From Muscardinus avellanarius (lineage: Eukaryota; Chordata; Mammalia; Rodentia; Gliridae), in contig OY726563.1 of the NCBI GenBank assembly GCA_963383645.1, positions 31,725,575 to 31,789,574 of the forward strand: a stretch of 64,000 bases of DNA, read 5' to 3'. Both the position numbers and the translations under genes were made by a program. Each line of letters begins with the position of its first letter. The first letter of the stretch is position 1. The notes under the pieces are model-generated. The model did no database searches, was not told the DNA's origin, and was given only the letters and a program-made list of their open reading frames with translations. Shown here piece by piece: positions 1 to 11,334 of the stretch.

Positions 1-55
1 GCAAACCTCTTGCCTTGTAAGTGCAATGCCCTGGGTTCAATCTTCATTATCATAA
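1..55 (+). repeat. Truncated ID/tRNA-like SINE tail
   Basis: The window opens inside an ID-type unit: a 'cctgggttcaatc' B-box-like core followed by an A-rich tail. The upstream half lies outside the window. Confidence 0.7.
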
Positions 56-267
56 ACAAAAGACAAAAAAGACACCTCCCCCAAAGAAACCCCTGTCTGG
101 GAATAATAGATAGGAATTCATAATGCATATAAGTATGACCTTGAATGTCACTGAGTTTATGATTCCACGCTCTGACCTTTATATAGAATGTAGATTGTGT
201 GGTTAGTCAAGTGTGGTGCCATAATGTTTTGATCATCAACCAACAGTAATAAAAGATGAAGCAAAGA

Positions 268-489
268 AGCCAAGTGCAGTGGCACACATCTGTAATCCCG
301 ATATTTATGAGGCTGGGACTGGAGGATGGCAAGTTTGACACCAGCCACAGCAGCTTAGCAAGACCCTCAGCAACTTAGTGAGATTATTCTTGAAATAAAA
401 GTAAAAGAGCTTGGGATGTACCTCTGAGGTAGGTAGAATACCCCTGGGTTCAATCCCCAGTGCCATAAATAAATAAATACATAAATAAA
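268..489 (+). mobile_element. Dimeric 7SL/ID SINE, type 1
   Basis: The 7SL-like head ('ggcacacatctgtaatccc') is followed by the 'caacttagtgag' linker, an ID-like tail with 'gggttcaatccccagtgcc' and an AAAT-rich tail. I call this common form type 1 below. Confidence 0.9.
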
Positions 490-639
490 AACTGGTAATC
501 CCTGTGGGTGAGGAAATTGACTAGGAAGAGAATAAGGGATATGAAGATATTCTGTAAGATAAAAATATACTATATCTTGAGCTAGCTGATGGTTACATTA
601 TATATTTATATATAGATATAGATATATATTATGATAACC

Positions 640-1200
640 CTGGTGGGGGGCTGGCCACCGCTATTAACACAATACCATGGGTCACATTTCCTAGGGAAGA
701 CTGGCAAATGGACTTTATCCAGATAAACCTATGCCAAGGATATAAATATCTTCTGGTTTCTGCTGACATATTTTCTGAGTGGGTAGGAGCATATCCTACC
801 CAAACTTAAAAGGCCCAAGTAGTTATTAAGGCATTATTAGAGGAAATTATTCTCCTAGATTTGGACTCCCTAGGTCACTTCAAAGTGACAATGGACCTTC
901 CTTTGTTTTAAAGGTAATCCAGAAGTGTTCTCATGAGCTCTGGACATAGCTTACTATCTCCATAACTCCTGGCACCATCAATCGTTAGGAAAGGTAGAAA
1001 GGACTAACTTACAAACCAAAACCACCTTGGGAAAACCATTTCAAGCGATCTTAGAGCCCTAGTTACGCTCTGTGCCCATTGCTCTATTAAGGAATAGAAT
1101 TGCACCTAAAGCCTCTCTCCAGCTGAGTCCTTATGAAACGGTTTATGGAAGGCCTTTTCTAACCCTAGAACACAAAAAATCATTAAATACAGTTAACTTG
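640..1200 (+). pseudogene. Gammaretrovirus-like (ERV1) integrase remnant
   Basis: Translation gives a gammaretroviral integrase core. A Trp-Gln-Met-Asp block with the first catalytic Asp is at 711-713. An S-D-N-G-P block with the second catalytic Asp is at 887-889. The two are in different frames, and a stop at 807-809 breaks the first, so the gene is dead. The N-terminal zinc-binding part is not recognisable upstream; gag, protease and RT are absent or lie before the window. The env remnant follows in the same orientation, as expected for a provirus. Family assignment rests on these motifs; no search was run. Confidence 0.8.
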
Positions 1201-2400
1201 GGGTAAATACAAAAGGCTTTACTGGAATATGGCAATGAGGTCCTTCTAATCCTGATAATTTGGCCTATATGCCAAAAATACAATACAATCAGATGGTTAT
1301 GTCTTATTCTAGACCTAGAAAAAGGACTCATCCTTAGACCAGCTTCTCCCAAAATAAAAGGGTCCTTTCCGTTCTTAGCACTCCCACAGCTGTTAAACTA
1401 CAGGGACACAATGAGTGGATTCATAATTCTAAAATTAAACCTGTCCCTCTTGAGACTTTGCAGAATCAAGGCTCTGATGAAGTCAGGAATAAACCTCCAT
1501 ACACTAATAAGACCTCTGAACACTATTCCTGTGAGCCTTTGGAAGATTTAAAAGTGTTATTTAAAAGAACCAAGAAGAATGAATTAGGATAAGTTTTTAT
1601 TTCTGTGTCTATCCAGACTAACGAACATCAACTTACTTGTCTCCGAATTTCTGTATCATTCTTCCAGGGAAAAGTAAACTTTTTCCTGGACCAGGAAATA
1701 TGCCAGAGATATTAATAAGGGTGCCTGTTGGATTTGTGGGCTTTAACCAATTCCAGTTCATCTGAATTACCTCTGTGAGTATGCCTTTAGCAATGAAATG
1801 ATTGGTTAAAACGCCAAAAACTCATTAAAGAGCAACAGAATGAAAATGCCATTTTTAAGCTTGCTATCAGATCTAATGTTTTCCAGTGGCTCATAAATGG
1901 GACTTCATATCAAAGAGGCCATGAAAAGAATTCTCTCTAAATGAGAATAATGTTCACATGTGGTATTTTGCTAAATCTAATTTATCCCAAATTGCAGAGG
2001 CATCAACAATAAAAAGGATAGTAAAATATATTTAAAGGGATACTCTCAAATATGGGATGAACATGTGTGGGTGACAACCACTATGGGAGAACTCAGCAAC
2101 AGCTCTCTGCTGGGAACAGAAAAATCATTCTCTTGATTATTTAAATAATTGCACCATAAACTTGGATGGATTAGCATAAATAACTGCAATTGTATGAGTA
2201 TATTAAAGGACACTGATTGGTTTACCACTAATTGGAAGTTAAAAACAGAAATAAGATGGTCAGCACCAAGTGGTACCCAATGACTGTGAGGTATCAACCT
2301 CTGGCCATGGCTACCTTCAGGCTGGATAGGAAAGTGTACATTGGGATACGCCTGGGTACAGGAACACTGGGCCAAAACTATAGAATTTCCAGCTAATTTG

Positions 2401-3840
2401 TGTTACGGATTGGGAGAGTATGGTTTGGGGAAGCCGTTCCCCAGGGACCCCTGCTAGGGTTCCAGACACACTTTCCCCCAACCCATAACAAATCCCAAAA
2501 CGACCCCAAACAGAAGAAAAACCGTGGATTCTTGTCCTAAGCTAAGAATAAATATGCATAGCTTGGACAGTTGCTAAAGACATAAATGAAGGGTCCAAGA
2601 ATTGCCCACCAACCCAAATATCAAAGGACTCACAAGAGATGTAAAAATGCAAGTGAGGTTTATTGTCCCGGCTAGCCAGGGGTCGAGACCAAGACACTAT
2701 GGCCGAGGTTCGACCCCTCCCCACTCCACGCTCTGAATTTTATAACCCTATGAGGGAGTGGTTACACATGAGGGAGTGGTTACACAAGTCAGAGCCCGCC
2801 AACCTTAGAATACAACCAATCAGATAAAAGGACAAACAAGTACAACCAATAATTTTAAAACATGCATCCACACACGTCAGAGCCTGCTCTGCCTTTCCTA
2901 CCCACCTTGGCTGGGCCAGGCTTATCTCTGCACTGAAGAACAGATTATCTCTGCACTGGAGAGCAGATTAGCCTGGCCTTGTTTGCTGATCTAGCTCAGA
3001 GATATGGGGATGGGGTCCCATTTACAAAGACCTTGGCCACCTTGGCCGGCAAGCTGGAGATTAGAGGTTTTGACCTTGTGGGTCCCCTACCCTTGTCCTT
3101 GGATGGATCTTGATTTTATCTCCAATCCTACCCTACTTCTATCTTATTTTAATCTATCTATATTTTAATACCTTATTTCTAATCCTAATATGGGAGAAGA
3201 CTTCTCTAGTTAACTTCTCATATAGGGGGGGAAAGCACTTCTTCCAGCCGGCTTTCCAGCACCCCTACAATAAAGAAGTTTATTAGAAAGATAGAAATAG
3301 AGAAAATAGAAATACAGCCCCATGCCAAAATGGCATGAGGGGGTGACTCGAAATGAATACACCAAAGGGCTGGCACGTGGACCGGACTTTTTATACCCAT
3401 GACCTCCATCTTGTTTATGTGATTCTGACATAGTGAACGTCCCTGTAAGGTACCTCCCCTTAACCCTGAAAGGTTCCTCCCCAGCAAGGTATGGCAAGGT
3501 GTCTTCTTTCATGAAGGTCGACCCCTCCTACCATCTTAGCTAGCTTATCCAATCATGTAGATCTGTCTTTAGATAAAGGTCTAGTTCTCCTCAACTAAGA
3601 TCTGTCTTTAGATAGAGACAGGCCTAGTTCTCCTCTCCTATTTGCTGGTTAATTGCTTTGAGCTAGGTTAATTTACATTGGAATAGCTGCCTGTTTTAGG
3701 CAGAAATAAAGTCCTTTCTTTACCCATGTCTGCCGCCATTTTGGCACAACTATTTTGAAATATACCAATTATTTACTTTTGAAATATATTAATAATCAGA
3801 GCTTTCCCAAATCTTCCTAGGCCATTCCAATACTGGTACA
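2401..3840 (-). mobile_element. Solo LTR, family A (copy A2), carrying a nested LTR
   Basis: The LTR has TG/CA-type ends ('tgttacggattggg' on the left, 'ccaatactggtaca' on the right) and an exact 5-bp TSD, ATTTG, at 2396-2400 and 3841-3845. It closely resembles the LTR at 6097-6775, but about 0.7 kb of unrelated LTR is inserted at 2587-3269. It sits inside the env remnant of the older ERV. The strand follows from a TATA-like box ('tttttataccc' on + strand) and a polyadenylation-type signal that read on the minus strand. Confidence 0.9.
2587..3269 (-). mobile_element. Nested solo LTR, family C
   Basis: Ends are 'tgaagggtcc' and 'acccctaca', flanked by the 5-bp TSD ATAAA (2582-2586 and 3270-3274). 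The minus strand carries a TATA-like box near 2740 and AATAAA near 2660. It interrupts copy A2: the host LTR sequence resumes with 'gaagtttattag' as in the uninterrupted copy at 6097. Confidence 0.9.
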
Positions 3841-4520
3841 ATTTGCCTAACCTACAACATTGGTGGGCAAGGTCTGTTTTTCACTGGTATGATCATCTGG
3901 TTTCTATCTTTGTTCCCTAAATTGGGCTTGAAGATGTAATAAGGCATGTGAAGTCCTTCAGTAAATATATGCAAAAGGCTCTAAATGATACAGTTGAGAG
4001 CATATCACTAATAAATTATGAAATAAAAATGATAAGAAAATTCACCTTACAAAATTAAATTAAATGGCCCTTGGTATATTAACTGCAGCACAAGGAGGAA
4101 GCTGTACAATTATCAACACAGGATGTTGTGTTTATATCACTAATAATTTCAAATATGTGGCTTCCACTTTATAAGCTCTTTGCACCAAAATTAATAACAT
4201 GTCTGATTCTGCCTTAAGTTTCAATGCCTTAATAACCTCCTGGCTCTCTGGAACATCTTGGTGGGATAAAATTCTCATTTTCTTGGCCAATATACTTTGC
4301 ATCAGAATACTCTTGTGTTGTTTGACTTACTGTTGTCAGAGGCTAATACCTCACATGTTTATGCCTTCTCTTCCAAAATATCAAAGGATGATAGTTCTAC
4401 ACCAAATAAACCCTGACCTCCCTATGTCTCCTTTAGACCCCTAAGTCAGGCTGAGACTTCTAGTCCCTAGATAGGCAGAATTGTCACCCTTTGTCAGCTC
4501 TAAAGAATTAGAGAAGACAG

Positions 4521-4752
4521 CTGGGCGTGGAGGCACACGCATGTAATCCCAGCATCTGGGAGGCTGAGACCAGAGATCATGGTTCATGGACAGCCTCAGC
4601 TACTTAGTGAGGCCCTCTGCAACTTAGTGAGACCCTGTTTCAAAATAAAGAATAAAAAAGTAGAGCAGGGGGTATAGCTCGGAGGTTGAATGCCTCTGGG
4701 TTCCATCCCCAGACGGGCAAAAATTAATTAATTAACTAATTAATTAATTAAA
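4521..4752 (+). mobile_element. Dimeric SINE type 1 with 19-bp TSD
   Basis: A complete head, linker and ID tail ends in an (ATTA) tail. The exact 19-bp TSD starting 'aaagaattag' is at 4502-4520 and 4753-4771. The insertion lies between the env remnant and the 3' LTR. Confidence 0.95.
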
Positions 4753-4816
4753 AAAGAATTAGAGAAGACAGAATTTCATCCTTCATTAACCCTTAAGATT
4801 AAGGGACCAAAGTCTC

Positions 4817-4827
4817 GTGGGGAGGAA
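4817..4827 (+). other. Retroviral polypurine tract
   Basis: The purine run 'gtggggaggaa' lies directly before a TG that opens the 3' LTR. This is the expected plus-strand primer position of a retrovirus. Confidence 0.75.
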
Positions 4828-5802
4828 TGAGGTAGTATAGAAGAAATAAAATATTAGGTAAAAAGGAGACAAATTAGGAAGGAAAGAAAAAAATGTAGTT
4901 TTAAAATTCGGAAACTTCATAATCTTCACTTTACAGAATCTTCTCTTTCTTAGACAAAACCCTTAATGGACCACACTTTTAATTATAATAGCCTATCTGA
5001 TCTGTCCTTTTCTTAGGTCCTCAATAGGCCAGGCCTACACTTTTTAATCATAAAGGCCTACTTTCACACCTGAAATTCCTGGGATTCTTGACAAGTAAAA
5101 AAAAATTTAAAGAAAGTCTCACATTTGCCAAGCCCAGCACCCCATCTTCATGCCTCAACTTCCTGGGATGCTTGACAAACAAAAAATATCCCAAGGAAGT
5201 CTCACCTTTTGTCAAATCCAGGTATCACCTAGCATCCGCCTATAAAATGGTTTAGAATCTAAGATTTCAAGGAAAGGAGACAGGCCATTCCATGTTACCC
5301 CATCCCACCATATGCCCCAGCCAATCTCTCTTGGTGTCTCCTATAAGAAAAGGATTGCAAGAGTATGGTGGCTCACTCTGGTAAGCCCCATGCTTGGGAG
5401 GTGGAGACAGGAGGATCGCGCAGGTTCGCAGGGTCGAAGCCAGCTGTGCTGGCTTAAGAGACCCTGTTTCAAAATATAAAATAGGTCTGGGAGTGTAACC
5501 TGGAGGTTGAAGGGCTTTCAGGAACCCCAGTACCACAAAAAAAAAAAAAGAAAGAAAGAAAGAAAGAGAAAGAAAAGGATAGCAGAGACCCTACGGGCCT
5601 CTCATACTCTCAAGATGGCCCACATTTCTCCTTAAACGTGTATCTCCACTTTTCCTAAAAGTCTTTGTCTCTGACTGGCACATGCTGTAATTCTTTTTGA
5701 AACAGAAGCCAAGGACCTCGAGGGTCCTACGGTGAATTTTCCATCCCCAAACCTGGGAACTCCTCGGAATTCTTCATGAAATTATCATGTGTTCCCATGA
5801 CA
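4828..5802 (+). mobile_element. 3' LTR of the ERV1 provirus (family D)
   Basis: It starts at TG after the polypurine tract and aligns by eye with the LTRs at 17234-18059 and about 29104-29425 (shared 'tagaagaaataaaa', 'agatggcc' and 'gaattcctcggaa'-type blocks). A SINE interrupts it at 5356-5570. The 3' boundary ('cccatgaca') is an estimate from comparison with the 17234 copy. The matching 5' LTR is outside the window. Confidence 0.75.
5356..5570 (+). mobile_element. Dimeric SINE, type 2
   Basis: This variant has a 'gctggcttaagagaccctg' linker and a 'ggaaccccagtacca' tail; I call it type 2. The TSD 'agaaaaggat' is at 5346-5355 and 5571-5580. The A/GAAA tail has become a small GAAA microsatellite. 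Confidence 0.9.
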
Positions 5803-5819
5803 GATCCTTTCCATTATTC

Positions 5820-6050
5820 TGTGTGTGTGTGTGTTTGCGCGCGCATTCACGCACGAACATACTGCTAAAATTGAATCCAGGGACATTCTACCTCTGAGCT
5901 ACACTCCAGCCCAATTTTTTTAGTTTGAAATAGTGTCTCACTAAGTTGTGAAGAGCCTCACTAAGTTGTTGAGGCTGACCGCAAACCTGTGATCCTCCTA
6001 TAGCGGCCTACCAAGTGCTGGGATTACAAGTATGTGCTATCATGTCTGAT
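5820..6050 (-). mobile_element. (GT)n and SINE type 1, reverse
   Basis: A short GT/GC alternating tract at 5820-5846 is followed by a reverse-oriented SINE: ID part at 5862-5912, then head ending near 'tatgtgctatcatgtctg'. Confidence 0.85.
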
Positions 6051-6096
6051 TTTCTTTCCATTAGTCAAAGACACCTAGGAAGATTCGCATACTGAG

Positions 6097-6775
6097 TGTT
6101 ACTGATTGGGAGAATATGGTTGTGGGGAAACTGTTTCTGGGGACCCCTGTTAGGATCCCGGACACAATTTCCCTCAAATCACAACAAAACCCAATAAACA
6201 GAAAAAGATTAAAAAAAAAAAAACCCCACGGGTTCTTGTCCTGAGCTAAGGATAAATATACATAGCTTGGACAGTTGCTAGAGATTTAAAGAAGTTTATT
6301 AAAAAGATAGAAATACAGAAAATAGTTACAGCCTCATGCCAGAATGGCATGGGGGGAGGATGGTCCGAGCCGATTCACCACCCCCAAGATACAGCATGTG
6401 GACTGGACTTTTTATACCCATGACCTCCATCTTGTTTGCGTAATTCTGAGGTAGTGAATGTCCCTGTAAGGTACCTCCCCCAGAAAGGTGTGGCAAGGTA
6501 TCTCCTTTCATGAAGGTCGACCCCTCCTCCCATCCTAGCTAGCTTATCTAATCATGTAGATCTGTCTTTAGATAGAGAAAGGCCTAGTTTTCCTCTCCTA
6601 TTGACTTGCTAATTACATTTAGCTAAGTCAATCTAAGTTTCAGTAGCTCTTTGCTTCCTGACCAAAGCCAAGCCTTTCTCTCTCCAGGTCTGCTGCCATT
6701 TTGACACAATTATTTTTGAAATATAATAATCAGAGCTTTCTCAAATCTTCCTAGGCCATTCCCAATACTGGTACT
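6097..6775 (-). mobile_element. Solo LTR, family A (copy A1)
   Basis: Uninterrupted relative of copy A2, running from 'tgttactgattggg' to 'caatactggtact' (final A mutated to T). It has an exact 5-bp TSD, CTGAG, at 6092-6096 and 6776-6780. The minus strand carries a TATA-like box near 6410 and AATAAA-type sequence near 6300. Confidence 0.9.
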
Positions 6776-7044
6776 CTGAGCATGTTACTTCTAGCAAGAA
6801 ATAACTTCCTCAGGGCCAAGTAAGATGGACCAGTCAGTTCTCTGGCAATTTCCTTGTAAGGCTAGCAATGCCAACAGAGGATGTGTCACTTAGGGTTCCC
6901 TGCTTGCAAATAGCTGAAATAAGCTCTGCTTTACTGAAGTCAGAGGGTTGGGAAATTAGGCTTAGGAGTCTGCAGAAACCAAAGTCATTTTACAGGACAA
7001 GGCCACAGAATCCAAAACCACAATTTTTAAACAGGAAGTAATTT

Positions 7045-7246
7045 TTCTTTTATTTATTTATTTTTTTGGTGGTACTGGGGTTCCTGGAAACCCTTCTACC
7101 TCCAGGCTACACTCCCAGACCTATTTTATATTTTTTTTTATTTGGAAACAGGGTCTTTTAAGCCAACTGGCTTCGAACCTGTGTGCGATCCTCCTGTCTC
7201 CGCCTCCCAAGCGCGGGGATTACAAGCGTGTGCCACTATGCCCGGC
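7045..7246 (-). mobile_element. SINE type 2, reverse, 15-bp TSD
   Basis: Full-length reverse copy ('ggtggtactggggttcctgg' to 'actatgcccgg') with TSD 'aacaggaagtaattt' at 7030-7044 and 7247-7261. Confidence 0.95.
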
Positions 7247-7280
7247 AACAGGAAGTAATTTCTAACTACCTGTTCTCCAG

Positions 7281-7497
7281 TTGTTGTTGTTGTTGTTGTT
7301 GTTGTTTTTTAGGGGATTAGTACCAGGTATTGAACCCAAGGGCATTCTAACTCTAAGCTACACTAACAGCCCTTTCCTATCTTTTGTTTTGAAATAGGGT
7401 CTCCAGAAATTGTTGAAATTGTCCTTGAACCTTCAATTCTTCTGTTTCAGCCTCCCAAGTACTAGTATTATAGGCATGCACCACCACACCTGGCTCC
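7281..7497 (-). mobile_element. (TTG)n and SINE type 1, reverse
   Basis: About eight TTG units precede a reverse SINE whose head ends at 'caccaccacacctggctcc'. The trinucleotide tract is the expanded tail of this SINE. Confidence 0.85.
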
Positions 7498-7499
7498 AA

Positions 7500-7834
7500 T
7501 TGTTTCTTTACATCAGTTGCTCAAGATTTACAGTCATAAGAAGCATCAGATTAATGAAACTCAGGTCAACTTCTCTATCTTGGCCAATCCACCTGAATGA
7601 GAGACTGGGATACTATTGGAAGATGGCAGTGAATACTGAGAAGCTGAAAAACAACATATGCTTACCAGAGCAAACATAGGGCAAAGGAGCAGAGGGTCTG
7701 AAAGCATCTTTTTCTTATCAGGTTCTCATCTGACTTTGTATTTGGAACTCAATGACTTTTTCAGTGATCCCATTATTAAATTCATCTCAGCAATATCTTA
7801 GAGCAGCAGAGACGGACTACCAACTTATTTCCTC
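7500..7834. other. No recognisable feature
   Basis: Unique-looking intergenic sequence between a SINE and the TSD of a solo LTR. No convincing coding potential. Confidence 0.6.
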
Positions 7835-7840
7835 ATTAGT

Positions 7841-8328
7841 TGTTGGGGCACGTGCATACAGCGCCTAAAGAGATGCAGCCTCCCTCGGCCTGAGCGGCCT
7901 GCAGGCTAAGGCACAGCTTTAGATAAAGTTTAAAAACTTCTGTAGTAAAATGATTCAGCAGAAAAGGAGCTAAGATGGCGCCTGAAGGAAGCTATGAAGG
8001 CGTGGTTTCCCCATTCATTATGGGTGGGGAGACTGAGTGGTTCTTCCCTTTTTACTTTTAAAGGAGCTTCTGCACACACGAATGGCTCGTGTACTGGCCT
8101 GGGATTGGCTGCGAACTACATGCTGGTGATCTTTATCCTGATAGGCTAAGCTATCTCCTCATTAGAAATTACCTTCATGGTTGTGTGCTATATATATATG
8201 TTGCTTGGAGAGGAATAAACGAGATCTTGCTTGACTTGACTCCCGGATTGCGTGTGTGTGTGTGTTTGAGCCGTCGGCAATCAACATTCCTGATCAGCCC
8301 CGCCACTGACAGGGGGGTGACCCCGTAA
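7841..8328 (+). mobile_element. Solo LTR, ERV2/ERVK-like
   Basis: It begins 'tgttggggcacg' and is flanked by the 6-bp TSD ATTAGT (7835-7840 and 8329-8334). A TATA-like alternating block near 8190-8200 and AATAAA at about 8213 mark promoter and polyadenylation regions. The 3' end reads AA instead of CA, probably by mutation. The 6-bp TSD favours class II. Confidence 0.85.
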
Positions 8329-8568
8329 ATTAGTGACCTATCATGTCTCTCACTGTATTTCTTCATAGCCCAAGTTCTTTCTGTGGTGTTCCACAAGAAG
8401 CTCCAAGCAAATATTGAACATCACTTTATGGTATTTTTTCACATATGAAAGTTAAAGATTAGGGTGACTTCATGCACAAATCATAGGCAAGCAACTATAG
8501 TACATATTAGTCATCAAAATGCTGAAAAACAGAGAAAGTTAAATTTTATTTCATTTAAAAGTTACCAG

Positions 8569-8775
8569 AAGCTGGATGTGGTGGCGCACATTTGTAATCC
8601 CAGTACTTGGGAGGCTGAGACAGGAGGATCACAGGTTCACATTAGCCTCAGCTACTTAAGTGAGGCCCTCTGCAACTTAGTGAGACCCTGCTTCAAAATA
8701 AGGAATTAAAATAGAGCTGGGGGTGTAGCTCGAGGTAGACTACTTCTAGGTTCAATTTCCACCACAAAAAAAGTT
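8569..8775 (+). mobile_element. SINE type 1
   Basis: Complete head ('gctggatgtggtggcgcac'), linker and ID tail ending in an A tract near 8775. Confidence 0.9.
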
Positions 8776-8908
8776 GACAAAACAAATATTTTACTTTCAT
8801 GGAAATATTATTTTAATATCGACCAATAAAGTCTCTAAGAAGGAGGCCAAAATGCAAATTTGAAATTTGTAATGTACCTAAAGTTAATTTTTTAAAAACT
8901 TCCAGTCA

Positions 8909-9091
8909 GCTGAGTGTGGTGGCACATGCCTGTAATCCTAGTACTTGAGAGGCTGAGGCAGGAGGATTACAGGTCCAAGGCCAATCTCACTGACCTAGTG
9001 AGCTTATATTTCAAACTAAAAAATAAAAAGCACTGAGGAGTAGCTCCAAGGTAAAATGCCCCTGATTTCAATCTTACTACCACACACAAAA
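8909..9091 (+). mobile_element. SINE type 1
   Basis: Full dimer with a shortened linker; tail 'taccacacacaaaaaaa'. Confidence 0.88.
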
Positions 9092-9193
9092 AAAAAATTT
9101 CCCCAGTCTTCTCTATGTGTTTGTTTCTCAGCTTGAGAGAAATCATACACTGCCACACAAAGATATTTTTGTATTATATATCAAAACAAACTT

Positions 9194-9370
9194 TATTGGT
9201 ACTGGGGATATAAACCAGGGGCATTCCACCTCTAAGCTAAACGAGCAGCCCTATTTTATTTTTTAGTTTGAAACAGCTCAATAAGTTACCATGCCCTGGC
9301 CTCAAACCTGTGATCCTTGTCTCAGCTTCAGAAGTAGTAGGATTATAGGAGTGTGCCACCATGCCCAGCC
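9194..9370 (-). mobile_element. SINE type 1, reverse
   Basis: Starts 'ttggtactggggatataaac' and ends 'gtgccaccatgcccagcc'. Confidence 0.88.
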
Positions 9371-9556
9371 ACAGGGACCTTTGACTTTAGTCTATATGTG
9401 TATAAAAATTTTGTAAATTTTGACAACTGAATTTTCCATTTTGATTGATTTAATATCATAGATTTTTGGAAGCTATTTTAAATTATGTGTGCATGGTACC
9501 CAATTCCAAGTACACTTCTGCTCCACACACATCTTCATTTAGTTAAAAACAGAATC

Positions 9557-9727
9557 AAGCCAAGCATGATGATGAACACCTGTAATTCCAGTTATGGCGA
9601 GGGTGAGACAAGAGGATCACAGGCTCCTGTCCAGCCTCAGCAGCGTAGCAAGGACTTCAGCAACTTAGTGAGACCCTGTTTCAAAATAAAAAATAGAGAA
9701 AATGGAACAAAAAACCTTTTTTTTTTG
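9557..9727 (+). mobile_element. SINE, head and linker only
   Basis: 7SL-like head and linker end in an A-rich stretch without an ID tail. Either a monomer or a dimer that lost its right half. Confidence 0.8.
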
Positions 9728-9734
9728 TCATGAT

Positions 9735-10223
9735 ACTATGTTTCACAGAAAATTATTTTCATAATACATCACAAAGGTAATTGTACCCACAGGATTGAAC
9801 TTTTTAATTGAATTTTCAATAGAATAATTAATAATGTCATAATTTTTTGACAGAATAAACTTCTTAAAATTTTACATTGCTTAGATGAATTAAAATAAAG
9901 TCAAACCATTATTGGAATTAACATTTTTTATTTGAAGTATCCAATATCACTATTATAAAATTCATCTCACTTATTCTTGTGAAGTTTTGCTAATAGATCA
10001 AACATAAGAACATCTAACATCTTATTTTACTATATGTACATCAAAACTTGGAATAGAATGAATTACATTGATTTTGGAAACTGATGATTTGCTCTAAACT
10101 AAATCTTATGTTCTACAGGGTGACATGTAAATACACCTTCTAAATATGCCTATGTTCAATTGTTGTCTTCAGACCTACACTTCTTAAAGTAACTACTAAG
10201 CTTCAAAAATAGATGTTTATAAG
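9735..10223. other. No recognisable feature
   Basis: AT-rich unique intergenic sequence; no repeat family or coding region recognised. Confidence 0.6.
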
Positions 10224-10425
10224 CCAGGTATGGTGGCGCATGCTTGTAATACCAGTATTTGGGAGATTGAGACAAGAGGATCTCAAGTTTGAGAAGTCTC
10301 AGCAAACAATGAGACTCTCATCAACGTAGTGAGACCCTGTTTCAAAATAAAAATAAAATAGGGCTGGGGGCATTGTTCAGAGGTAGAATACCTCTGGGCT
10401 CAATCCCCAGTACCATACACATAAA
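10224..10425 (+). mobile_element. SINE type 1
   Basis: Complete dimer from 'gccaggtatggtggcgcatg' to 'ctcaatccccagtaccat'. Confidence 0.9.
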
Positions 10426-10479
10426 ATAGATGTTTATATATCTCTTAACAATTTACCTTCTTGGGCTTTTTGTATTTTG

Positions 10480-10655
10480 TTTTGTTATGATATGGTACTC
10501 AGAATTGAACCCAGAGGCATTCTACCTATGAGTTACACCTTCAGCCCTTTGTATTGTTTATGTTGAAACAATTCATCCTGGCATCAAACCTGTGATCCTC
10601 CTGTCTCATCCTCCCAAGTACTGGGATTACGGGTGTGTACCACCACACCTGGCAC
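10480..10655 (-). mobile_element. SINE type 1, reverse
   Basis: ID part ('aattgaacccagaggcattc') then head ending 'taccaccacacctggcacc'. Confidence 0.88.
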
Positions 10656-10781
10656 CTCCTTGGATTTTATATGATTGGCCAAACATAATAATTTGACTCC
10701 AAAGATTGATGGTAAATGTCTCAAAAGCCTTTGTGCAAATTACATGTCAGTAATCAATTTTCTCAAGAATTACAAAGTCAG

Positions 10782-10964
10782 GAGCCAGGCATGGTGGCAC
10801 ATGCCTGTAATCCCAGTATTTAAGAGACTAAGACAAGAGGATTGCATATTCAAGGCCAGCCTCAGCATCTTAGTGAGAACCTATTTCAAAATAAAACATA
10901 AAAAGGACTGGGGGTGTAGCTCATAAGTAAAATGCCACTGGGTTCAAGTCTCAGTATTAAAAAA
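10782..10964 (+). mobile_element. SINE type 1
   Basis: Complete dimer from 'gccaggcatggtggcacatg' to an A tract after 'tcaagtctcagtatt'. Confidence 0.9.
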
Positions 10965-10969
10965 AAGCT

Positions 10970-11334
10970 ATTAACTCAATCACTAGTATGTTGCATTATA
11001 CAATGGGGAGGATTGACGATATCATTTATTATTTTGTTTCTGATTTTGAGAGGATGATAATTTTTAGGTTGTTTGTTCATCCTACCAGTATTTGCATATA
11101 TTCCTATTTTCTCATTTTTTACACAAAAGTTAGCATATTTACTATATGGAACCTTAGCATTTTTACTTAACATATTTTAGAGTTTATAGTACATCAGAAC
11201 AGAAAAAAATCTCTGTCTTTTCATAGTTGTATATTATTTGATCATAATTTCTTAAACCAACCCCCAAAAGATGGACATTGCGCATCTTCCAAATTTTTAC
11301 TCTTATCAAAAGAAAACTTCAATGAACTACTTTG
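10970..11334. other. No recognisable feature
   Basis: AT-rich intergenic sequence up to the start of a family A LTR. No motif recognised. Confidence 0.6.

Larger units (their letters stand above)
1590..4444 (+). pseudogene. ERV1 env remnant, interrupted by a solo LTR
   Basis: Degenerate env sequence lies between the integrase remnant and the polypurine tract. It is split by the insertion at 2401-3840. The transmembrane subunit is the clearest part: at 4082-4129 an A-A-Q-G-G block leads into a C-X6-CC motif (Cys codons at 4103, 4124 and 4127), typical of gammaretroviral TM subunits. A hydrophobic, Cys-rich membrane segment follows at about 4255-4350. Stops at 4061-4063 and 4172-4174 flank and break this frame. 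The surface subunit at 1590-2400 is too eroded for domain boundaries. No functional product is expected. Confidence 0.7.

Noticed and set aside
5820..5846. GC/GT alternating tract as a regulatory Z-DNA element
   Set aside because: Short, next to a reverse SINE, and far from any gene.
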